Source: Thermosipho melanesiensis BI429 (lineage in GTDB: Bacteria; Thermotogota; Thermotogae; Thermotogales; Fervidobacteriaceae). From it: a stretch of 64,000 nucleotides of DNA. The notes beneath the pieces are model-generated. The model was given only the letters and a program-made list of their open reading frames with translations, was not told the DNA's origin and did not search any database. Of this stretch, positions 7,202-16,655 are shown in pieces. Position 1 is the first letter of the stretch. Every line of letters starts with the position of its first letter. Made by a program: the position numbers and the translations under genes. Location of the stretch: contig NC_009616.1 of assembly GCF_000016905.1 (NCBI RefSeq), positions 682,001 through 746,000 on the forward strand, read 5' to 3'.

Positions 7202-8239
7202 TTACTCTATCTTATTTTTTATATCTTTTATTTTAGAAATACTATCTTTATGTGATACTATTAAATACTCATCTGTTTCTATTACTACTAGGTCATTTAC
7301 TCCGTTTAAAATTGTCTTTTTCTTGCTTTTCACAATATTTCTCTTTGAATCAAAATAATGTATGTTCTGAGAAATAACGTTTCCATCTTCATCTTTCTCA
7401 CTGTACCTTTCAACCGCTATCCAACTTCCCACATCATCCCAACCAAAATCTACAGGAATAACATAGATATTTTTTGCATGTTCCATTATTCCAAAATCCA
7501 CTGAAATCTTATCAACCTTTTTATATGCTATTTTTAACTCTTCATATAGGTCTTTTTTATCAAAAACATTTTTTAAAATACCATAGGTATTTGGTAAAAA
7601 TTCTTTAGTATTTTTCAATATCGTGTCAATTTTCCAGACAAAAATTCCCGCATTCCAAAGATACTTTCCTTCATTCACATACCTTTCAGCAGTTAATTTA
7701 TCCGGTTTTTCCACAAATCTTTCAACCTTTAAAATGGATTCGTTAATCTTTACATCTTCTCCCAAAAATTTTATATATCCATATCCAGTTTCCGGCCTAT
7801 CTGGCTTTATACCCAGTGTAACTATAACATCCTCTTTTGCCTCAACAAATTCAAAGGAAAGAGATAACGTTTTTCTAAAAACCTCAACATCTCTTACAAG
7901 ATGATCTGCTGGAAATACAGCAAGGTTAACATTACCGTATATTTTTTTTATATAAAACGCAGATAACGCAATACAAGGAGCGGTATTTCTCCCCTCAGGT
8001 TCTACTATTATATTTTTCTCTGGTAAATTCGGTAGTTGTTTTTTTACAAGATTTACATATTTTTCCCCTGTAACAATAAAAATATTTTCTATAGGAAGAA
8101 ATCCGTCTAAGCGATCAACAGTTTGTTGAATCATTGTCTTTTCGCCAAATAGATTGATAAATTGTTTTGGTTTTTCATCAGTAGAATAGGGCCAAAACCT
8201 TTCACCTTTCCCTCCTGCCATTATAAGGGCGCAATTCAA
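7202..8239 (-). CDS. manC: Mannose-1-phosphate guanylyltransferase (GDP-mannose pyrophosphorylase)
   Basis: A 345-aa enzyme that makes GDP-mannose from mannose-1-phosphate and GTP for surface glycans. The N-terminus ALIMAGGKGERFWPYS is the nucleotidyltransferase signature and RFVEKPDK is the sugar-phosphate binding motif. NVAVFPADH-like metal binding is seen as LAVFPADHLV, and DFGWDDVGSW is typical of the family. It lacks the C-terminal isomerase domain of bifunctional ManC/AlgA proteins, so it should be monofunctional, like the T. maritima enzyme. The start is a TTG (8237-8239) with GGAGGTGA seven nt upstream. It begins 18 nt after etfA on the same strand and may be read from the same transcript, though no functional link to the Etf genes is known. 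Confidence 0.93.
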   Translation of the reverse strand: MNCALIMAGGKGERFWPYSTDEKPKQFINLFGEKTMIQQTVDRLDGFLPIENIFIVTGEKYVNLVKKQLPNLPEKNIIVEPEGRNTAPCIALSAFYIKKIYGNVNLAVFPADHLVRDVEVFRKTLSLSFEFVEAKEDVIVTLGIKPDRPETGYGYIKFLGEDVKINESILKVERFVEKPDKLTAERYVNEGKYLWNAGIFVWKIDTILKNTKEFLPNTYGILKNVFDKKDLYEELKIAYKKVDKISVDFGIMEHAKNIYVIPVDFGWDDVGSWIAVERYSEKDEDGNVISQNIHYFDSKRNIVKSKKKTILNGVNDLVVIETDEYLIVSHKDSISKIKDIKNKIE

Positions 8240-8257
8240 TATTTATCACCTCCAAAA

Positions 8258-9217
8258 CTATTTTAACACACTAGCTTTTTCCTTTTCAATTTTTCTCTTT
8301 ATTAATCTGTCAATTACAGGTCCCCAATCACTTATAATTGCTAAATTAGCCATCTTAATTATAGGTGCATTTTTATCTTTATTAATCGCTATAATAAAAC
8401 TATTTTCATGAATACCTGCAAGGTGTTGTATTGTTCCAGATATTCCTATTGCAAAATAAATTTTGGGTCTTACAGTTTTTCCCGTTTGCCCCACTTGTTT
8501 TTCCTTTTCTATCCAGCCATTTTCCACTGCTACCCTTGAACCCGCAACCACTCCACCTATTAAATTAGCAAATTCCTTTAACTTTTCAAAACCTTCTTTA
8601 GAACCTACTCCTCTACCTCCACTAACTATTATTTCCGCTTTTGTAATATCCGTTTCTTTTAAACCTTTTTCAATCACTTCTTCTATTTTTATCCTAGATT
8701 CTTTGTAATCAATTTTAACTTTTTCAACCTTTCCCAACTTTTTATTTTCCCTTTTTTCAAAAACATTTGGTCTTACCGTAACCATTTGAGGTCTATGTTT
8801 TTCACAAATAATAGTAGCCATTAAATTTCCACCAAAAGCAGGTCGTGTCATATAAATTAAACCATCATTTACTTCAAGATTAGTACAATCCGCAGTTAAA
8901 CCTGTATTCAAACGAGCGGCAATACGTGGTGCAAGTTCCCTTCCAAGTTGTGTTGCTCCTAGTAAAAATATTTCCGGGCTTTCTTTTTTTACTATTTTAC
9001 ATATCACATCAGTATATACTTCAAGGTTATAACTTCCAACATTTTCAACCAAAATAACTCTATCTGCACCGTAATTAAAAAGCACTTCTGCATCCTCAGA
9101 ATTTCCAAGCACCAATGCCACGACTTCCATACCATGAAATTCTGAGGCCTTTGATATTAATTCATAACTTACAGGATGTAATTTTTCTTTATCGCTCTGG
9201 CAATAAACCATAACCAT
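8258..9217 (-). CDS. etfA: Electron transfer flavoprotein alpha subunit
   Basis: 319 aa. The C-terminal FAD domain is intact: VSGGRGVGSKEGFEKL, GGVVAGSRVAVENGWI, QVGQTGKTVRP, GISGTIQHLAGI and INKDKNAPI are the canonical EtfA blocks. With EtfB it forms the flavoprotein that moves electrons to or from the acyl-CoA dehydrogenase encoded upstream. The ATG at 9215-9217 follows GGGGGGATG. It starts one nt after the etfB stop. There is no extra N-terminal ferredoxin domain of the kind seen in some anaerobic EtfA proteins. Confidence 0.95.
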   Translation of the reverse strand: MVMVYCQSDKEKLHPVSYELISKASEFHGMEVVALVLGNSEDAEVLFNYGADRVILVENVGSYNLEVYTDVICKIVKKESPEIFLLGATQLGRELAPRIAARLNTGLTADCTNLEVNDGLIYMTRPAFGGNLMATIICEKHRPQMVTVRPNVFEKRENKKLGKVEKVKIDYKESRIKIEEVIEKGLKETDITKAEIIVSGGRGVGSKEGFEKLKEFANLIGGVVAGSRVAVENGWIEKEKQVGQTGKTVRPKIYFAIGISGTIQHLAGIHENSFIIAINKDKNAPIIKMANLAIISDWGPVIDRLIKRKIEKEKASVLK

Positions 9218-9218
9218 T

Positions 9219-9998
9219 TTACATCCCCCCTATACTAGATAAAATCTCCTCTATTTTTTCAATACCCTCATTTAAATCTGTTTCAACAATTTCACATTTT
9301 TTATTAACAATTTTGGTAAAAGTCTTTTTTACTTTAGTTGGAGAACCTAAAAGTCCCACTTCTTCCTTTTTAAATCCAAAAACTTTGTTATCCAAAACAA
9401 CTATCTTCTTAGAATAACAACTAAATATTCCACTTAAACTCATATATCTAGGAATATTAATCTCTTTTGAACAAGTAATCAAACACGGTAATTCCGTAGA
9501 TAAAATTTCTATCTTTTCATCCAATTCTCTTTTCACAAAAACCCTTTTTTCGTTTATAGAAATATCAATTACATATGCAATACTTGGTATCCCTAAATGT
9601 TCTGCTAATTCAACTCCCACTTGTGCTGTATCTCCATCTATTGCTTGCCTACCCGTTAAAATTAAATCAAAACCAATTAATCGTGCGGCTTTTGCAAGTA
9701 TCTTACTGGTAACTAACGTATCTGCTCCAGCAAACAACGGATCAGTTATTAAATAACACATATCGGCACCCATTGCATAACTTTCCCTTAAAATTTCTTC
9801 CGCAGAAGGTGGCCCCATAGTTATAACAATAACCTTTGCGCCTAATTGTTCCTTTAGCCTTAAAGCTACCTCCAATGCATTTTTATCCTCTGGATTCATT
9901 ATTGAACTAACGTTATCTCTTATCAGCGTACCTTTTTCTTTATCTATCTTTACCTCTGATGTATCGGGGACTTGTTTTGCAAAAACTATTACTTTCAT
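9219..9998 (-). CDS. etfB: Electron transfer flavoprotein beta subunit
   Basis: 259 aa, beginning MKVIVFAKQVPDTSEVKID. The blocks DPLFAGADTLVTSKILAKA and LTGRQAIDGDTAQVGVEL match the EtfB of anaerobes in which Etf-Bcd bifurcates electrons from NADH to ferredoxin and an enoyl-CoA; respiratory EtfB proteins differ here. That makes electron bifurcation plausible, but this is inference from motif style. The ATG has AGGAGGTAATT upstream. It sits four nt after the acyl-CoA dehydrogenase gene and one nt before etfA. Confidence 0.95.
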   Translation of the reverse strand: MKVIVFAKQVPDTSEVKIDKEKGTLIRDNVSSIMNPEDKNALEVALRLKEQLGAKVIVITMGPPSAEEILRESYAMGADMCYLITDPLFAGADTLVTSKILAKAARLIGFDLILTGRQAIDGDTAQVGVELAEHLGIPSIAYVIDISINEKRVFVKRELDEKIEILSTELPCLITCSKEINIPRYMSLSGIFSCYSKKIVVLDNKVFGFKKEEVGLLGSPTKVKKTFTKIVNKKCEIVETDLNEGIEKIEEILSSIGGM

Positions 9999-10002
9999 AC
10001 AA

Positions 10003-11145
10003 TTACCTCCTTAAATATTGATTTGCAATAACCATCTTTTGCACTTCATTTGTTCCTTCATAAATTTGAGTAATCTTTGCATCTCTCATCATTCTCTCAA
10101 TGGGATAATCTTTCATATATCCATAACCACCAAAAATTTGAACAGCTTGAGTTGTCACAAACATAGCATTATCAGATGCAAACTTCTTTGCCATAGAAGC
10201 ATCCGCACTCTTTAATAGTCCTTTATCTTTTTTTAACGCCGCATCGTATACTAATAATTTCGCAGCACGTGTATTTGTAATCATCTCAGCAATATACCAT
10301 TGCAAACCTTGAAAACTACTTAAAGGTCTATTAAATTGTTTTCGTTCTTTTACATATTTCAACACCTCATCAATCGCACCTTCCGCAATTCCCAATGCTT
10401 GTGCAGCAACACCTATTCTCCCACCATCTAGTGTTTTTAACGCAATCTTAAATCCTTCACCTTCTGCACCTAAAAGGTTTTCTTTTGGAACCATACAATT
10501 TTCTAAAACAATCTCCGTTGTCATAGAACCTCTTATTCCCATCTTTTCTTCAACCTTTCCTATTTTAAAACCTTCAAAATCCTTTTCCACAATAAATGCA
10601 CTAATATCCTTAGTTCCCAACTCTCTATTAGTCGTAGCAAAAACAATATATATATCTGCAACCCCTCCGTTTGTTACAAAAATCTTCGTACCATTTAATA
10701 TGTAATTTTCGCCCTGCAGCTTCGCAGTAGTTTGCTGATTTGCCGCATCGGTCCCTGCATTAGGCTCTGTCAAAGCAAAAGCACCAATTTTTGCACCCTT
10801 AACCAATGGAATTAGATATTTTCTTTTTTGAAAATCATTTCCAAATCTATATATAGGCTCACAACATAAAGATGTATGTGCTGATAAAATTATTGCAGTA
10901 GTTGCACATACCTTTGCAAGTTCTTCTACTGCCAAGATATAAGTTAGATAATCCCCTCCAGCTCCTCCTACTTCATTTGGAAAGGGAATTCCCATCATTC
11001 CAATTTGTCCCATTTTCTTTACTGTCTCAAAAGGAAAATATTCTTCTTCGTCTACTTGTTTAGCTATAGGTTTTACTTCTCTTTCGGCAAACTCTTTAAA
11101 AAGCTTTTGCGCAAGTTTTTGCTCTTTCGTCATTAAGTATTCCAT
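10003..11145 (-). CDS. Acyl-CoA dehydrogenase (butyryl-CoA dehydrogenase type)
   Basis: 380 aa with the complete acyl-CoA dehydrogenase architecture. ALTEPNAGTDAANQQT and IFVTNGGVADIYIVF are the FAD and substrate blocks, and QIFGGYGYMKDYPIERMMRDAKI followed by IYEGTNEVQKMVIA contains the catalytic-base Glu in YEGTNE, as in short-chain (butyryl) enzymes. The start was placed at the ATG 11143-11145 because GGGAGGGG lies six nt upstream; an in-frame TTG 30 nt earlier has no ribosome site. It leads a bcd-etfB-etfA set, but no thiolase, crotonase or hydroxyacyl-CoA dehydrogenase gene lies nearby, so the substrate could be butyryl-CoA or another short acyl-CoA. Confidence 0.93.
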   Translation of the reverse strand: MEYLMTKEQKLAQKLFKEFAEREVKPIAKQVDEEEYFPFETVKKMGQIGMMGIPFPNEVGGAGGDYLTYILAVEELAKVCATTAIILSAHTSLCCEPIYRFGNDFQKRKYLIPLVKGAKIGAFALTEPNAGTDAANQQTTAKLQGENYILNGTKIFVTNGGVADIYIVFATTNRELGTKDISAFIVEKDFEGFKIGKVEEKMGIRGSMTTEIVLENCMVPKENLLGAEGEGFKIALKTLDGGRIGVAAQALGIAEGAIDEVLKYVKERKQFNRPLSSFQGLQWYIAEMITNTRAAKLLVYDAALKKDKGLLKSADASMAKKFASDNAMFVTTQAVQIFGGYGYMKDYPIERMMRDAKITQIYEGTNEVQKMVIANQYLRR

Positions 11146-11407
11146 GCAACCCCTCCCATGAGAAAAAATTAACAAACAATTATTTTAGTATATTTCCACA
11201 TATTTACCATTCACATCTATTATTCTACATTTATATTTAAAACCATATGTTATATCGTGAATAAAATCACGTAAAAAATACATTTCGCTTGTCGACGAAC
11301 TGTTAACAAAATAAAAACATATCAATTAATACTAGAATCCTTATTTTTTACTTTTAAATTAAAATATTATAATGTATAATAATATAAAAATCCCCAGGGG
11401 TGGTTAT

Positions 11408-12937
11408 ATGTTTGAAATTATTCCATCTAATGAAAGGATAAAAATAAAAAAATCTCATGGTAAACTCTCTACAGAAGAAATTAAAAAACTATTAATGGAT
11501 TTAGCCTCTTATGGTGTTAAAGTAAATTTCAATTCCATAAGAAATTTTTCATTAAAAGAAGATGCAGATGAAATGACCTTAAAAATCGAAAAAATACAAA
11601 TTACAATTTCTGCCGATGAAATGGAAGCATATGTAAAGCTCAACTCAAAAGATATTACTTTTAATGAAATCATAGAATCAATTGAAAAAGAGGGAATTTG
11701 TTATGGAATTTTGGAAAACGAAATAAAAAGTGCATTAACTGAAGGAAAAGAAAAATTTCCAATAGCAAAAGGAAAAGAACCAAAAAATGGAAAAGATGGT
11801 TACCTTATTTTTCATGTAGAATTACCCAATAAAAAGGTAAGGGAAAACTCCAAAGAAGGAAAAATAGATTTTTACAATCTTGATATATTCAAATTTGTAA
11901 AAAAGGACCAAGTGCTTGCAGAAATCATTCCACCAACCCCTGGCGAAGATGGAATGACTGTACTAGGAAGAAAAATAAAAGCAACATTAGGAAAAAAGGC
12001 TACGTATACCTTGGATAAAAACACATTTATAGATGGTAATTACATTAAATCAAAAATAGATGGTGTTTTTAGTTTTGAAGAAGGAAAATTCACGGTTTCA
12101 CCTGTACTTTTAATAGATGGTGATGTTGATTTGAGTACAGGAAATATTAATTCAGATATAACAGTACAAATTATGGGATGGGTTAGAAATGGGTTTAAGA
12201 TTAGTTCTAAGAAAGACATAATAATTGAAGGTGGTGTAGAAAAAGACGTTGTTTTAAATGCTCAGGGAAGTATTGTAATTAAAGGTGGTGTATTTGGAGG
12301 ACCTAAGAGTGAAATTTTTTGTAAAAAAAATTTGTACTCAAAATTTCTCCAAGATTTAAAGGCAGTTGTTGAAGGAGACATATATGTAAATGATTACGTA
12401 ATTAACTGCAACATTCAAAGCAATGGTTCTTTATTTTTAAGTACAAACAACGGTAAATTAATAAACACAAACATTTCTCTTAAATATGCAGCATATGTAA
12501 AAGAATTAATAGGTGGAAAAAAGAAAATTAAAATAAAAGGTTTTTCAAGAAAAGAACTCTTAAAACTTATAAATTCATATATGAACGAAAAAACAAAACT
12601 AAAAAAGATAATGGTTGATTGGTCCCTAAAAATTAAAAATAACGTACTTGAAATTGCAAAATTAAAAGCAGAAGGAGATGATTTTACACATCTTGTTATT
12701 GAACAACAGCGTTTATCGAACGGATACAAAAGAATGTTAGAAACATATTCAAAACTAGAGGATAAAATAAACCAAATAAAGGAAATTTTGCTCCATGTCA
12801 AAGGAGAAGGTGCTATATATATCCTCAACAAAGCAGTTGATTTAAAAACCACGTTAAAAACTGTCCCCCTTGAAATAACAGAAATCAAAAACTCTGTAAT
12901 CTATATTGATGAAAATGAAGAGGTGAAAAAAGAATGA
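11408..12937 (+). CDS. FapA/DUF342 polymer-forming-like protein
   Basis: 509 aa. The middle (about residues 150-330) is a DUF342 (FapA) region: IPPTPGEDGMTVLGRKI is the signature, followed by short beta-helix-like repeats such as VQIMGWVRNGFKI, DIIIEGGVEKDVVL and GSIVIKGGVFGG. The C-terminal third is highly charged and helical, probably coiled coil. FapA proteins have been linked to polar flagellar assembly in Vibrio and to signalling in other bacteria, but their biochemical role is unclear. The start was moved to the ATG 11408-11410, preceded by AGGGGTGG, in place of an ATG 36 nt upstream that has none. It overlaps the next gene by four nt, so the two products probably act together. Confidence 0.8.
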   Translation: MFEIIPSNERIKIKKSHGKLSTEEIKKLLMDLASYGVKVNFNSIRNFSLKEDADEMTLKIEKIQITISADEMEAYVKLNSKDITFNEIIESIEKEGICYGILENEIKSALTEGKEKFPIAKGKEPKNGKDGYLIFHVELPNKKVRENSKEGKIDFYNLDIFKFVKKDQVLAEIIPPTPGEDGMTVLGRKIKATLGKKATYTLDKNTFIDGNYIKSKIDGVFSFEEGKFTVSPVLLIDGDVDLSTGNINSDITVQIMGWVRNGFKISSKKDIIIEGGVEKDVVLNAQGSIVIKGGVFGGPKSEIFCKKNLYSKFLQDLKAVVEGDIYVNDYVINCNIQSNGSLFLSTNNGKLINTNISLKYAAYVKELIGGKKKIKIKGFSRKELLKLINSYMNEKTKLKKIMVDWSLKIKNNVLEIAKLKAEGDDFTHLVIEQQRLSNGYKRMLETYSKLEDKINQIKEILLHVKGEGAIYILNKAVDLKTTLKTVPLEITEIKNSVIYIDENEEVKKE

Positions 12938-14595
12938 TTAAAAATCTACACAAGTTCTCAGAAGTTTTCGGTACCGTTCTTATAGATGAATTTTTAATGA
13001 ATTCTTTCAAATATACTGTTGTTTTAAGAAAAATCAACAACAATTGGAACATAAGTTATGTAAATGAAGTTTTAGTCGAAGATTTTGTATTCAACAGTTT
13101 AGAAGATGCAAAAAAGAACTTTTCCTTCTTACCATTAATATACGAAATTGGAAATGTTGTTATTTTTTCAAAAGAACCTTTACCTAAAGAGTTATTAGAG
13201 ATATACAAGAAATCCGAACAATTTGCCGCTCTTTTTAATATAGAAGAAAGACTAACAAAATTCTCTTATCAAATAAGCGGAATAGGAGCAATAATTTCGT
13301 CACTAACTGAACCCCTACCCATCGATTTAATGCTTCCACTTCTTGCAGAGACTGTAAGTGAGTTGTTTTTAACACCTGTTGGTGTATATAAATTAGTAAA
13401 AAATAAAGGAACACTTACCTACTACTCAGGCAAAAATATATTTGAAAAAGAAATCGAAATAAATCTAAACGCAAACTATTACTTTGGAAAATTTTTTAAC
13501 AACAAATATGGTTTTATCTTTAAAGAGAAAAATTATGACACTTTTTACGTTATTTTAGGAAGGGAAAAACTAGATTTAGAAGAACAAAGTATTTTAAATG
13601 CCATTGGAATTGTTTTTCAGAAAGGTAGAGAACTTTTAAACACTACTGAAGTTTACAATCAAACTGAACGACTACTGAATCAATATGAATTCATACTTAA
13701 ATCCTTATCTGAATTTTCTTTACACGTATTATCATCAACAAATTTTGAAGAACTAAAATCTAATATAACAGACTATATATCAGAAATATACCAAAGTAAG
13801 TATGTCCTCCTCTATGAAGGAAAAGAGAATTTCACACTAAAATTTTCAAAACAACTGGAAAAACTTAGTTTCCCAAAAATTGTAAATAAAAAAGAACTAG
13901 AAAATATAATTAAAAATTCTCTTGATTACTATAAATTTAAAATACTAGGCAACGAAATCTACATAATACTAGGCGAAGAAATTTTACCAGATTTTTTGGA
14001 TAAACAAATAAAAACTACACTTAAAGAAATAATATCAACAGAAATATTAAGGGCTATTGAAAATGTCTTAAGCCATCAACAGCTACTTAAAGAAAAAGCT
14101 AAAGTAGAATTTTACAACACCACAATTTCTTTCCTAATAGAAAATTTCCTTTCTTTAAAAGAAATGCAACCAGAAAAGATACTAGAAATCTTTGAATCTT
14201 ACAGTTCAAGCTTTTTTCCTTTTACCATCAAAGGAGTCTCATTATACAACAACTATTTCTTTGGAAAAACAAAAGCTCTCAAGGCAATTGAAATTAAAAA
14301 CCTAACAACGCCAATAGGAAAAGTTTTTTATGAATCAAAAAGAGATTTATCCTTTGAAGAAAAATCTTTGCTTGTATTTTCAAGCATAATTGTTTTAAGT
14401 GCGGTGGAAGATTCTTTTGTGTTTGGCAATAAGGAAATCAAGAAAGAAAATATACTTGAAATAGCAAAACTAAAGTACTTTAGATATTATCTTGAAAAAC
14501 CAAAAATAATTGAAGGTGAACATGAACTGAGTGTTATCACCATTAAATTTGAAGATAAAACATACAGTATTCTTCCTGAGATGTTCCTAATTTAA
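12934..14595 (+). CDS. Unknown 553-aa protein coupled to the FapA gene
   Basis: I do not recognise this protein. It is cytoplasmic by appearance (no signal peptide or membrane helix). It seems to be built from alternating alpha/beta segments that resemble two divergent GAF-type sensor folds separated by helices, but no motif confirms that. It is rich in Lys, Glu, Ile and Phe like the rest of the genome, so recent transfer is not indicated. Its ATG overlaps the stop of the FapA-like gene (ATGA), and a strong terminator follows at 14598, so the two genes form a closed bicistronic unit. A role in a FapA-linked signalling or assembly process is inferred from position. Confidence 0.75.
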   Translation: MIKNLHKFSEVFGTVLIDEFLMNSFKYTVVLRKINNNWNISYVNEVLVEDFVFNSLEDAKKNFSFLPLIYEIGNVVIFSKEPLPKELLEIYKKSEQFAALFNIEERLTKFSYQISGIGAIISSLTEPLPIDLMLPLLAETVSELFLTPVGVYKLVKNKGTLTYYSGKNIFEKEIEINLNANYYFGKFFNNKYGFIFKEKNYDTFYVILGREKLDLEEQSILNAIGIVFQKGRELLNTTEVYNQTERLLNQYEFILKSLSEFSLHVLSSTNFEELKSNITDYISEIYQSKYVLLYEGKENFTLKFSKQLEKLSFPKIVNKKELENIIKNSLDYYKFKILGNEIYIILGEEILPDFLDKQIKTTLKEIISTEILRAIENVLSHQQLLKEKAKVEFYNTTISFLIENFLSLKEMQPEKILEIFESYSSSFFPFTIKGVSLYNNYFFGKTKALKAIEIKNLTTPIGKVFYESKRDLSFEEKSLLVFSSIIVLSAVEDSFVFGNKEIKKENILEIAKLKYFRYYLEKPKIIEGEHELSVITIKFEDKTYSILPEMFLI

Positions 14596-14597
14596 AA

Positions 14598-14630
14598 AAG
14601 ATAAGCCCAAAGATGGGCTTATCTTTATTC
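14598..14630. terminator. Bidirectional terminator between convergent genes
   Basis: An 11-bp stem AAGATAAGCCC/GGGCTTATCTT with loop AAAGAT. Runs of A on the left and T on the right serve both the plus-strand FapA pair and the minus-strand polysaccharide genes. Confidence 0.9.
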
Positions 14631-16640
14631 GCTCAATACTATGTATCTTGTCTTTAGCTCCTCCATACTTTCAATAAACTTTTCCTTATCAGTAATTTTT
14701 TCTTTTACAACCAAAATTAACTCATCACAAAGCTTTTTTAAAAGTGGTATACTGGAAGAATCAGAACCTGGAAGATTTATTATCACATAGTTAAACTCTT
14801 CCTTAAATCTCCTCATCAACTCTTCAAAATCTTCTGAAATTAAAATATCGTTTACATTTTCTCTCCCTTTAATTATTAAATAAAGATTTTCTTCCACCTT
14901 TTGTATATCATTATTTTTCTTTAGCACTTCGACAAGAGTTTTTCCACCATTAACATCAAAGATTTTATACATACTATTCTCAAAATCTAAAAGCAAAGTT
15001 TTTTTACCACTTTTTGCAAAAAATCCCGCAAAATTTGCACTAAAAATCTCCTTTTCTCTAAAACTTCCAACAGATGTTATGCCTATAACATTTGGATTAC
15101 TATCACTAACAATCTTCATAGCAATTTTTTCAACTAAATTTGAATATCTTGAACCAGGCGCTTTAAAAATGGAAAGGTTCATATCTGGTTCAACTAAAAC
15201 AATAGGTTTTTTTCCAATTGTTTTTTCTACATCAAACCAATCTCTTATTTTTTTATCCCTTGCTTCTGCTACAAAAACAAATAAAATTCCAATAAATATT
15301 CCCAACACTCCACCAATTGCAAGTGTTAATTTCTTATTTGGTTTTGACGGCTTTTCAGGAATAAATGGTTCATCTACGATTATTGGTGCATTAAAATTAA
15401 AACCAGCTGTGGATAATTTCAACTCTTCCAATTTTGTCTTTAACAAAATGTAAGCATTTTGTTTTAACTGATAATCTCTTTCAAGATTTATATATTCCAT
15501 TTCTATATCAGGTAGCTCTTTCAATTTTTCTTCAAACTTTGCTCTTAATTTTACAAGTGATTCTAAATTTGCTTTTGAAATTTCCAACGCAGCTTGTGTT
15601 TCAACCAATTGAGTATAAATATTTGAAAGTACTGGATCATCCATATTAAAACTACTTTTTACAATGTTATCAATCTCTTCTTTTATCTTTTTTTCTATTT
15701 CATTTATCTTAACTTCAATCTCTTTTACCTCTATGGAATCTGGAGAATATTTTTGAAGAAGTCCTTGATATTCTATTTGATATTCTACAAGCTTTTCTCT
15801 TAACAAAGAAATCACAGGACTATTGGGAACGTAATCTAATTTACTTATAAGTTCTTTAAATTGAGAAATAGATGATTTAAGATTTTCAAATTTTATCTTT
15901 AAACCAGTAAGTTCAAGCTGAGCAGAATAGTATTTTTTATCAAACTCTGCTAAATTATCAACTAGCAGTTCAGCTTCTTTCGACGGTAATATAGATTTTT
16001 CCTTCTTAAATTTCTTCAACCTTTCTTCCACTTTCTCTAACTCTTTTTCTGTTTGAGGAAGTTGTTTTTCAATAAATTCAACCATATAGGTATTTTGATC
16101 TTTATTAAGTTCTTTTGAAACCTCTGTATACGCCTCTAATATTTTTTTAGAAAGTTTATATGCCATTTCTTTGTCATCCAGGCTTACTTTTATTTCTACA
16201 AAAGAAGTATCTTTTACTGTTTCAACCGAAATTACTTCTTCTTGCAATTTATCAATAACTGAATTTAAGGTTAATTTTTCTTTGCCTTCTTCATCTTTTA
16301 TCTTACTTTTAAAATAATCCATAAGATTAAGGTCTTTAATAACTTTTTGCAAAGTTCTTCTACTCTTTATCAATTCCATCTCATCTGAAACACCTAGTGA
16401 AGTCATTCCACCACCAAGCATCAAAGCTGCCGCTCCAGACAAAGAACTCAAAGATGGAGAAGAAGATTTAGATGGAATCTTTATCTTCACGCTAACTTCG
16501 TAAATAGGAGTTGCAAAAAATACAAGGTAAACACCCGTTGCAACTATTGTTAAAACAAAAACCATCCAAAACCACAATTGTCTTTTTTTAAATATATGTA
16601 AAATATCCGATAATGTAAGTTCTTCTACTTGATTTTCCAT
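14625..16640 (-). CDS. Wzz-type polysaccharide co-polymerase with a degenerate BY-kinase domain
   Basis: 671 aa. An N-terminal helix (about 20-42), a long periplasmic coiled coil, and a second helix (TLAIGGVLGIFIGILFVFVA) give the Wzz topology of chain-length regulators. The cytoplasmic end (515-671) has the fold of bacterial tyrosine kinases such as Wzc, but its nucleotide motifs are damaged. The Walker A position reads TSVGSFREKEIF with no GKS/GKT, the Walker B position reads YVIINLPG instead of IIDTP, and no C-terminal tyrosine cluster is present. It is therefore probably a pseudokinase. It starts 15 nt after the export gene upstream. Together they should control surface glycan length and export. 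The 3' end is at the shared terminator. Confidence 0.88.
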   Translation of the reverse strand: MENQVEELTLSDILHIFKKRQLWFWMVFVLTIVATGVYLVFFATPIYEVSVKIKIPSKSSSPSLSSLSGAAALMLGGGMTSLGVSDEMELIKSRRTLQKVIKDLNLMDYFKSKIKDEEGKEKLTLNSVIDKLQEEVISVETVKDTSFVEIKVSLDDKEMAYKLSKKILEAYTEVSKELNKDQNTYMVEFIEKQLPQTEKELEKVEERLKKFKKEKSILPSKEAELLVDNLAEFDKKYYSAQLELTGLKIKFENLKSSISQFKELISKLDYVPNSPVISLLREKLVEYQIEYQGLLQKYSPDSIEVKEIEVKINEIEKKIKEEIDNIVKSSFNMDDPVLSNIYTQLVETQAALEISKANLESLVKLRAKFEEKLKELPDIEMEYINLERDYQLKQNAYILLKTKLEELKLSTAGFNFNAPIIVDEPFIPEKPSKPNKKLTLAIGGVLGIFIGILFVFVAEARDKKIRDWFDVEKTIGKKPIVLVEPDMNLSIFKAPGSRYSNLVEKIAMKIVSDSNPNVIGITSVGSFREKEIFSANFAGFFAKSGKKTLLLDFENSMYKIFDVNGGKTLVEVLKKNNDIQKVEENLYLIIKGRENVNDILISEDFEELMRRFKEEFNYVIINLPGSDSSSIPLLKKLCDELILVVKEKITDKEKFIESMEELKTRYIVLSE

Positions 16641-16655
16641 AATTTTAATCCTCCT

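Noticed and set aside
11176-11371. Small hairpin (CGTGA/TCACG) as a regulatory RNA between the acyl-CoA dehydrogenase and fapA-like genes
   Set aside because: Only a five-bp stem in AT-rich DNA; no known RNA family is matched.
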